From: Giesbergeria sp.
GTDB taxonomy: Bacteria; Pseudomonadota; Gammaproteobacteria; Burkholderiales; Burkholderiaceae_C
NCBI GenBank assembly: GCA_017998735.1
Contig: JAGOCN010000012.1
Location: forward strand, 1-13,032
Length of the DNA stretch: 13,032 bases
Reading direction: 5' to 3'
The position numbers and the translations under genes were made by a program. Shown here piece after piece: positions 5,300 to 10,436 of the stretch. Each line of letters begins with the position of its first letter. The stretch's first letter is position 1. Below the pieces are notes generated by a model, which searched no databases, was not told where the DNA came from, and saw only the letters and a program-made list of their open reading frames with translations.

Positions 5300-6661
5300 T
5301 TGAACAACGGTTTCACCACCGCCAGCCGCTCGCTTGTGAGCCGGCTGGTGCACAGCATCCAGAAGCATCCCAAAAGACTCACTGCCGTGATTGCAGCCCT
5401 GCTGCTGTCAGGCGGTGGCGGCGCCTTTGCCGTGGCCTCCTTCGGACCCGACCCGCTGGACCTGCCAGTGCGCCTGGTCGAGCAGAGCGTCGATTCGCTG
5501 GCCACCGGCGCCACGCTGTCCGAACTGACCGAGCGCCCCGGTTTCTCGCTCTACCGCTCCGAGCAGGTGCGCAGCAGCGACACCCCCGAATCCCTGCTGA
5601 ACCGCCTGGGCGTGGCCGATCCGGCCGCTGCCGCCTTTTTGCGCCGCGACGCCCATGCACAGCAGAACCTGCTGGGCCGGGCCGGCCGCATGGCCTCGGT
5701 GGAAACCACCGAAGACCACCGGCTGCTGCGCATCACGACCCGCTGGGCAGCTGACGAGGAAAGCAGCTTTCAGCGCCTGGTGGTGGAAAAAACCCCTACG
5801 GGCTTTGCTTCGCGCGTTGAATCGGCCCCGTTGACCGCTTCCAGCCGCCTGGCCGGTGGCGTGGTGCGCAGTTCGCTGTTTGCCGCCACCGACGCCGCCA
5901 ATGTCCCCGACGGGGTGGCGGTGCAGCTGGCCGAGCTGTTTTCGGGCGACATCGACTTTCGCAAGGCGCTGCGCCAGGGCGACCGCTTTTCAGTGGTCTA
6001 TGAAAGCCTGGAAGCCGACGGCGAGGTGCTGCGCAGCGGCCGCATCCTGAGCGCCGAGTTCCACAACAATGGCAAGACCCACCAGGCGGTGTGGTTCCAG
6101 GAACCGGCGGCCAGCAAGGGCGCTTACTACCGCATGGACGGTCAGAGCCTGCGCCGCGCCTACATGGCCTCGCCGGTCGAGTTTTCGCGCATCTCCAGCA
6201 ACTTTTCAATGCGCTTTCACCCCATCCTGCAAAAGTGGCGCGCCCACCTGGGCACCGATTTCGCCGCTGCCACAGGCACGCCGGTGCGCACCGTGGGCGA
6301 CGGCGTGGTCGAGTTTGCCGGCGTGCAGAACGGCTTTGGCAATGTGGTGTTCGTCAAGCACCGCGACGACCATGTCACGGTCTATGCGCACCTGAGCCGC
6401 ATCGACGTGCAGGCCAGCCAGAGCGTGGCGCAGGGCCAGACCATCGGCGCAGTGGGCGCCACCGGCTGGGCCACCGGACCGCACCTGCATTTTGAGTTTC
6501 GCGTGAACGGCCAGCAGGTCGATCCCATGACCATTGCCCAGCAAAGCGAATCCGCCATGCCGGTGTCTGCTGCGGCCCGTCCGGCCTTCAACCGCCTGAC
6601 TGCCATGATGCGCACCCAAATGGATTCCGCAGAACAGGTCCAGCAGGCCAGCGCCGAGTAA
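5300..6661 (+). CDS. M23 (LytM/MepM-like) peptidoglycan endopeptidase, membrane-anchored
   Basis: Enzymes of this family cut peptide cross-links of peptidoglycan in the periplasm. The 453-residue protein has a basic cytoplasmic start, one hydrophobic segment at about 28-48 (signal anchor) and a periplasmic middle region (about 55-290) resembling the LysM-like/OapA-type region of MepM. The M23 domain follows at about 295-410. Zinc ligands are visible as H316 and D320 (HLGTD) and H397, with catalytic H364 (YAHLS) and H395 (HLHFE). All active-site residues are present, so an active hydrolase is expected rather than a degenerate EnvC/NlpD-type activator. The start is TTG with GGGGA 7 nt upstream. 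GTG codons at residues 13 and 17 are alternatives. It sits between tyrS (divergent) and anmK (same strand, 194 bp downstream). Confidence 0.92.
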   Translation: MNNGFTTASRSLVSRLVHSIQKHPKRLTAVIAALLLSGGGGAFAVASFGPDPLDLPVRLVEQSVDSLATGATLSELTERPGFSLYRSEQVRSSDTPESLLNRLGVADPAAAAFLRRDAHAQQNLLGRAGRMASVETTEDHRLLRITTRWAADEESSFQRLVVEKTPTGFASRVESAPLTASSRLAGGVVRSSLFAATDAANVPDGVAVQLAELFSGDIDFRKALRQGDRFSVVYESLEADGEVLRSGRILSAEFHNNGKTHQAVWFQEPAASKGAYYRMDGQSLRRAYMASPVEFSRISSNFSMRFHPILQKWRAHLGTDFAAATGTPVRTVGDGVVEFAGVQNGFGNVVFVKHRDDHVTVYAHLSRIDVQASQSVAQGQTIGAVGATGWATGPHLHFEFRVNGQQVDPMTIAQQSESAMPVSAAARPAFNRLTAMMRTQMDSAEQVQQASAE

Positions 6662-6721
6662 GAAACGCAACGGCAGCGCCTGCGCCAGACTTTTCTTCGT
6701 TCAGCCAAAGGCCCACCTGCA

Positions 6722-6753
6722 CGGCCTGCCTGCACCGTGGTGCAGGCAGGCCG
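6722..6753 (+). terminator. Strong 15-bp-stem hairpin after the M23 gene
   Basis: 6722-6736 (CGGCCTGCCTGCACC) is perfectly complementary to 6739-6753 across a 2-nt centre. It lies 60 bp past the M23 stop codon. The sequence after it is ATTTGCT, with only a weak T-run, so it may terminate or attenuate transcription toward anmK, or stabilise the 3' end. Confidence 0.5.
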
Positions 6754-6770
6754 ATTTGCTGGAATGGCCA

Positions 6771-6791
6771 TGCCGGTGCAGCGCACCGGCA
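6771..6791 (+). other. Second hairpin in the M23-anmK spacer
   Basis: TGCCGGTGC and GCACCGGCA form a perfect 9-bp stem around AGC, 17 bp beyond the first hairpin. A short direct repeat (GCAGGTGCACAG / GCAGGTGTACCG) follows it. It ends 64 bp before the anmK start. Confidence 0.45.
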
Positions 6792-6855
6792 GGTGCACAG
6801 GCAGGTGTACCGTCCACAGGCCAGGCCTCTGCTTTTTTCCTCCCCCATTTCTTCC

Positions 6856-7974
6856 ATGCAACCCAAGTCCGAGCTGTACATCGGCCTGATGTCAGGCACC
6901 TCGCTGGACGGCGTGGACGGGGTGCTGGTCGATTTTTCCGGCCCCGGCTGCCAGGTGCTGCAGCATGTGGCGCTGCCGCTGGCGCTGGCATTGCGCACCG
7001 AATTGCTGCAGCTCAACACCTCGGGCGCAGACGAACTGCACCGCGCAGCGCTGGCCGCCAATGCCCTGGCACGCACCTGTGCCGAGAACGTGCAACTGCT
7101 GCTGCAGCGCAGCCATCTGCCGGCGTCTGCCGTGGCAGCCATTGGCGCGCATGGCCAGACCGTGCGGCACCGCCCCGGCGCCTTTGACGGCACCGGCTAC
7201 ACATTGCAGCTCAACAGCCCCGCCCTGCTGGCCGAATGCACCGGCATTGCCGTGGTGGCCGACTTTCGCAGCCGCGACGTGGCCGCCGGCGGCCAGGGTG
7301 CGCCGCTGGTGCCGGCCTTTCACCGCCATGTGTTTGCCCGTCCTGGAGAGACCGTGCTGGTGCTGAACCTGGGCGGCATGTCCAACCTGAGCGTGCTGGG
7401 CGCCGATGGCAGTGTGCTGGGGTTTGACTGCGGCCCCGGCAATGCATTGCTGGACGGCTGGTGCCAGCGCCACACCGGCCAGCCGTTTGACGCGGGCGGC
7501 GCCTGGGGCGCTGGCGGCAGCGTCGTTCCCGACCTGCTGACCGCCCTGCTGGCCGAGCCCTATCTACAGCTGCCGCCGCCCAAAAGCACCGGGCGCGATC
7601 TGTTCCATGCCGACTGGCTGGCGGGCCATCTGGCAGCCCACGCCGGGGCTGCACCGCAGGATGTTCAGGCCACATTGGTCGAATTGACCGCCAGCGCTTG
7701 CGCAGACTGCGCCAGAAGCTATGGAAACGATAGCAAATTTCTGGTGGTGTGCGGGGGTGGTGTGTTCAACACGCAGCTGATGGAGCGCCTGCAGGCCCTG
7801 CTGCCAGGGGTGGCAGTGGAGCCCTCCGATGCCTGGGGCCTGCCAGCACAGCAGGTGGAAGCCACTGCGTTTGCCTGGCTGGCCCGCCAAGCGCTGCTGG
7901 GCGCCACCGGCAGCCTGGAAAGCGTCACGGGCGCCCGAGGCGCCCGTGTGCTGGGGGCCATTTACCCGGCCTGA
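6856..7974 (+). CDS. anmK: Anhydro-N-acetylmuramic acid kinase
   Basis: AnmK hydrolyses the anhydro ring of anhydro-MurNAc and phosphorylates it to MurNAc-6-phosphate, a step in recycling of peptidoglycan fragments. The 372-residue protein opens with the ATP-binding motif GLMSGTSLDGVD (10-21). It then has IGAHGQTVRHRP (96-107), a DFRSRDVAAGGQGAPLVPAFH segment, NLGGMSNLSVL (171-181), FDCGPGNALLD with the likely catalytic aspartate D191, and VVCGGGVFN (297-305). Its ending, ESVTGARGARVLGAIYPA, resembles the E. coli protein, and the length is about the same (369 there). A GTG at 6793 would add 21 unlikely residues, so the ATG directly before the conserved start is preferred. No clear Shine-Dalgarno is seen. 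Its place next to a peptidoglycan hydrolase gene fits its role. It converges with erpA. Confidence 0.96.
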   Translation: MQPKSELYIGLMSGTSLDGVDGVLVDFSGPGCQVLQHVALPLALALRTELLQLNTSGADELHRAALAANALARTCAENVQLLLQRSHLPASAVAAIGAHGQTVRHRPGAFDGTGYTLQLNSPALLAECTGIAVVADFRSRDVAAGGQGAPLVPAFHRHVFARPGETVLVLNLGGMSNLSVLGADGSVLGFDCGPGNALLDGWCQRHTGQPFDAGGAWGAGGSVVPDLLTALLAEPYLQLPPPKSTGRDLFHADWLAGHLAAHAGAAPQDVQATLVELTASACADCARSYGNDSKFLVVCGGGVFNTQLMERLQALLPGVAVEPSDAWGLPAQQVEATAFAWLARQALLGATGSLESVTGARGARVLGAIYPA

Positions 7975-8016
7975 ACAAGCGCGGTGCGCGTTTCAGGCAG
8001 TCAGGGTCAATGGCAA

Positions 8017-8040
8017 TGGCCGCAGTGGCCATAGCGGCCA
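8017..8040. terminator. Hairpin between convergent anmK and erpA
   Basis: TGGCCGC (8017-8023) pairs with GCGGCCA (8034-8040), with a further TGGCCA in the loop. It lies 43 bp past the anmK stop and about 20 bp past the erpA stop, a position suited to a shared terminator. No T-tract follows in either direction. Confidence 0.35.
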
Positions 8041-8059
8041 CAGTGCAGTGGTGGCTGCT

Positions 8060-8434
8060 TCAGGAAAAGCTGGAACCGCAACCGCAGGTGGTGGTGGCGC
8101 CCGGGTTCTTGATGACGAACTGCGCGCCCTGCAGGTCTTCCTTGTAGTCGATCTCGGCGCCCACCAGGTACTGGTAGCTCATGGCGTCGATCAGCAGCGA
8201 GACGCCGTTCTTGGTCATCACGGTGTCGTCGTCGTTGGCGATTTCATCGAACGTGAAGCCGTACTGAAAGCCCGAGCAGCCCCCACCCTGCACGAACACC
8301 CGCAGCTTCAAATCCGGATTGCCTTCTTCGGCAATCAGGTCTGCCACCTTGGCTGCCGCGCTCTCGGTGAAGATGATCGGGTCGGGCATCTGGTCCGCTG
8401 CGGGGGTGGATGTGATTTCGGCAACTGCGCTCAT
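8060..8434 (-). CDS. erpA: A-type iron-sulfur cluster carrier ErpA
   Basis: ErpA receives Fe-S clusters from the ISC machinery and passes them to apoproteins, notably enzymes of isoprenoid synthesis and respiration. The 124-residue protein has the three cluster cysteines of the family, C53 in GGGCSGF, and C117 and C119 in TCGCGSSFS. The segments [19 protein letters not shown] and YLVGAEIDY match the E. coli protein closely. The N-terminus is about ten residues longer than in E. coli. The ATG at 8434 has GGAGT 6 nt upstream and is preferred over an ATG ten codons earlier. It is downstream of rplM-rpsI on the same strand with a 289-bp gap that holds a hairpin, so it may have its own promoter. 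No convincing promoter hexamers or IscR site were found in the gap. Confidence 0.96.
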   Translation of the reverse strand: MSAVAEITSTPAADQMPDPIIFTESAAAKVADLIAEEGNPDLKLRVFVQGGGCSGFQYGFTFDEIANDDDTVMTKNGVSLLIDAMSYQYLVGAEIDYKEDLQGAQFVIKNPGATTTCGCGSSFS

Positions 8435-8440
8435 GGGGAT

Positions 8441-8445
8441 ACTCC
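8441..8445 (-). promoter_or_regulatory. Ribosome binding site of erpA
   Basis: GGAGT on the minus strand stands 6 nt before the ATG at 8434. It decides the start against the ATG ten codons upstream, which has no such site. Confidence 0.65.
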
Positions 8446-8635
8446 AATTCAGGTTTTGCTTCAAATCCTACTTCAGCCGCTCCAAAGGTGCATTGCAAGG
8501 TGCATTTTGGCGGTGATGCAGTGTGGGCTTTGGGTGCAGGTGCGGCCACGGACCCTGGCGGTTTCGTTCATTGCACCGCACATTGCATTCAATACAAATA
8601 GGGCTGAACAACCCTTTTTCCAGTCTCCAGACGAC

Positions 8636-8669
8636 ACAAGCCGCAACAGGCAAACCCGTTGCGGCTTGT
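8636..8669 (-). terminator. 12-bp-stem hairpin after rpsI, likely terminator
   Basis: ACAAGCCGCAAC (8636-8647) is perfectly complementary to GTTGCGGCTTGT (8658-8669) around a 10-nt loop. It lies 54 bp beyond the rpsI stop. A T-tract is not present, so termination may be incomplete, allowing some read-through to erpA. Confidence 0.5.
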
Positions 8670-8723
8670 ACAAACAGCTTCCAGACAGCCCAAAAGCGTG
8701 CTGGAAACTGCAGGGTGCAGCAA

Positions 8724-9116
8724 TTAACGCTTGGAGAACTGCTTGGCGCGGCGTGCAGAGTGCAGGCCGACCTTCTTGCGCTCGACTTCGCGCGCATCGC
8801 GCGTCACGAAACCGGCCTGGCTCAGCATCGGCTTGAGTTCGGCGTCGTAGTCGATCAGGGCGCGGGTGATGCCGTGGCGGGCAGCGCCGGCCTGGCCGGA
8901 CTCACCACCACCGTGCACGTTGATCATCACGTCGAATGTTTCAGCGTGGTTGGTCAGCATGAGGGGCTGCTTGGCAATCATGATCGACGTTTCGCGGCCA
9001 AAGTAGGACTGGATGTCCTTGCCGTTGATCGTGATCTTGCCAGTGCCTTTTTTCAGAAACACGCGGGCAACGCTGGATTTGCGACGGCCGGTTCCATTGT
9101 TCCATTCACCAATCAT
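8724..9116 (-). CDS. rpsI: 30S ribosomal protein S9 (uS9)
   Basis: uS9 is part of the 30S head, and its C-terminal tail reaches the P-site tRNA. The 130-residue protein contains [24 protein letters not shown] near the start, an [22 protein letters not shown] core, and the typical ending [25 protein letters not shown], with the basic tail ending in K-R. Length and sequence are full. The start has TAAGGAG 7 nt upstream, and the TAA of that motif is the stop codon of rplM, so the two genes are 11 nt apart and translationally adjacent. Confidence 0.99.
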   Translation of the reverse strand: MIGEWNNGTGRRKSSVARVFLKKGTGKITINGKDIQSYFGRETSIMIAKQPLMLTNHAETFDVMINVHGGGESGQAGAARHGITRALIDYDAELKPMLSQAGFVTRDAREVERKKVGLHSARRAKQFSKR

Positions 9117-9123
9117 CTCAAGG

Positions 9124-9130
9124 CTCCTTA
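9124..9130 (-). promoter_or_regulatory. Ribosome binding site of rpsI overlapping the rplM stop
   Basis: TAAGGAG on the minus strand combines the rplM stop codon (TAA) with a strong Shine-Dalgarno core placed 7 nt before the rpsI ATG. The arrangement favours coupled translation of the two ribosomal proteins. Confidence 0.8.
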
Positions 9131-9556
9131 GAGTTCCAGCACTTTGGGCTGTTGGGCGGTGTGGGGATGCTCTGCACCACCGTACACCTTGAGCTTCTTG
9201 ATCATGGCGTATCCGAGCGGGCCCTTGGGCAGCATGCCCTTGACAGCCTTTTCCAGCGCGCGGCCGGGGTGCTTGGATTGCATGTCACGGAAACTGGTGG
9301 CCGTGATGCCGCCCGGGTAACCCGAGTGGCGGTAGTAGATCTTGTCGGTCGACTTGGCGCCGGTGACCTTGATCTGTGCTGCGTTGATGATGACGATGAA
9401 GTCACCGGTGTCAACGTGAGGCGTATAAATGGCTTTGTGTTTTCCACGCAGACGGAGGGCAACTTCGCTGGCTACCCGTCCGAGCACCTTGTCGGTGGCG
9501 TCAATCACAAACCACTCGTGCACGACCTCAGCGGGTTTTGCGCTGAAAGTTTTCAT
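9128..9556 (-). CDS. rplM: 50S ribosomal protein L13 (uL13)
   Basis: uL13 is an early-assembling 50S protein. The 142-residue protein begins [20 protein letters not shown], the usual start of the family. It carries [38 protein letters not shown], the [10 protein letters not shown] loop and [25 protein letters not shown] near the end. It is complete and of normal length. The ATG is preceded by the A-rich, weak site GAAAGAG. It is the first gene of an rplM-rpsI operon with a strong promoter and structured leader, and in E. coli L13 represses its own operon. Confidence 0.99.
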   Translation of the reverse strand: MKTFSAKPAEVVHEWFVIDATDKVLGRVASEVALRLRGKHKAIYTPHVDTGDFIVIINAAQIKVTGAKSTDKIYYRHSGYPGGITATSFRDMQSKHPGRALEKAVKGMLPKGPLGYAMIKKLKVYGGAEHPHTAQQPKVLEL

Positions 9557-9725
9557 GAGTTTTTCTCTTTCGAGGGTTTGACCGGCCAGCAGGGGCCGGC
9601 GTCCTTGGGCTCTTTTCCACGGTCGGTGTTTCTCTTCAATGGAAACCTCTTAGGTGGCACTTGCAGCAACGCCTCGCAAAAAGGCATTGCCGCACTTCGC
9701 CGCGGAGCACGCCAGCGCTGCGAAG
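9557..9725 (-). other. Structured 5' leader of the rplM-rpsI mRNA
   Basis: From the predicted transcription start near 9725 to the rplM ATG is about 169 nt without a credible upstream frame. Three hairpins are visible: CTTCGC/GCGAAG at the extreme 5' end (9695-9725), an 8-bp stem with one G-U pair (9666-9690), and CCGGCC/GGCCGG (9582-9599) ending 26 nt before the ATG. The length and the structure near the start codon suit an autogenous control site for L13, but this is inferred. Confidence 0.5.
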
Positions 9726-9731
9726 CCCGAG

Positions 9732-9760
9732 ATTATACAAAGTCCGCGCCGTCTTGCCAA
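9732..9760 (-). promoter_or_regulatory. Sigma70 promoter of rplM-rpsI
   Basis: On the minus strand TTGGCA (9760-9755) and a perfect TATAAT (9737-9732) are separated by 17 bp. This is the best promoter in the window and fits a highly expressed ribosomal-protein operon. Confidence 0.88.
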
Positions 9761-9780
9761 TCTGTGCACAGTGTGCAGAT
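9760..9780. promoter_or_regulatory. 21-bp near-palindrome abutting the rplM -35 box
   Basis: ATCTG...CAGAT arms with an inner CAC/GTG give 8 of 10 matching pairs around a central A. It ends on the first base of the -35 box and starts 5 bp after the stop codon of the upstream racemase-like gene. It could be an operator for rplM-rpsI or a weak terminator of the upstream operon. No T-tract is present. Confidence 0.4.
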
Positions 9781-9785
9781 GGCAG

Positions 9786-10436
9786 TCAAACCGCAAGGCG
9801 GGTCCGCAGCGCCCGCACTGCGCTTTCCGGCGTGGTCAGCACCGGCAGCAAGCCCAACAGCGCATTTCTCACCAGGGGCGCGGCGCGGGCCATGCTGAAC
9901 TGCGCCAGCGCAATGGCCGTGCACCCCGCCTGCGCCAGTTGCTGCGCTGCGGCCACCACCGCCTGGTCGTGGGTAACCAGATCGCCCCGGTCAAGCGCTT
10001 CCATGGCGCCTGCTGCCAGGGCGCACTGCAGGTCGAGCTGCGCGGGAAACTCTGCCGGCATGCTGGCCAGCGTGGGTGCAAAGGAAGCGATCAATCCGAT
10101 GCGACCACCGATGGCCAACGCCTCCTGCACCATGGCCTCGTTCGGCTTGAGCACGGGAATGTCTGCATGCCGGAGCGCTACCGCCTCAATGCACGGGCCG
10201 AAGGCCGAACAGGTGAACAAAATCGCCTGGGCGCCGGTTGCCACGGCGTAATCGGCCAAAGCAGCAAAGCGTGCATGCATGGCGTCGTCCAGACCATGCC
10301 CGCTGCGCGCCAGGTCTGCCGACAGGCTGTCGTCGAGCAGGTTCATGCGCACGGCTTCGGGCCAGGCCTGCGCCATGGCCGCGTTGATCGGTGCCACCGA
10401 ATGCGCCAGCGCATGGACAAGGGCAATGCGCGTCAT
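9786..10436 (-). CDS. Asp/Glu racemase superfamily protein lacking one catalytic Cys
   Basis: The 216-residue protein has the two-lobed layout of the aspartate/glutamate/hydantoin racemase superfamily. The N-lobe begins MTRIALVHAL and holds the conserved cysteine C76 in AILFTCSA. The C-lobe starts near GGRIGLIASFAPT (110-122). The second catalytic cysteine normally sits in a motif of the form I-V-L-G-C; here the matching stretch reads AIALAQFSMA, with Q179 in its place. It therefore probably is not a standard two-base racemase. Single-cysteine relatives include arylmalonate decarboxylase, which keeps the other cysteine. Its ATG overlaps the TGA of the TRAP permease gene as ATGA, so the two are co-translated and it likely acts on the imported compound. 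The frame is open 35 codons upstream, but that segment is low-complexity. The substrate is unknown. Confidence 0.82.
   Translation of the reverse strand: MTRIALVHALAHSVAPINAAMAQAWPEAVRMNLLDDSLSADLARSGHGLDDAMHARFAALADYAVATGAQAILFTCSAFGPCIEAVALRHADIPVLKPNEAMVQEALAIGGRIGLIASFAPTLASMPAEFPAQLDLQCALAAGAMEALDRGDLVTHDQAVVAAAQQLAQAGCTAIALAQFSMARAAPLVRNALLGLLPVLTTPESAVRALRTRLAV

Noticed and set aside
7712..7744. Dyad CCAGAAGCTAT...ATAGC...TTCTGG inside anmK, looking like an inserted repeat
   Set aside because: The protein length between flanking conserved motifs is nearly the same as in E. coli AnmK (one residue difference), so nothing appears to have been inserted. It is probably chance.
7927..7947. 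9-bp hairpin ACGGGCGCC/GGCGCCCGT near the end of anmK
   Set aside because: It is within the coding sequence for the conserved TGARGARVLG end and has no T-tract, so it is not a terminator.
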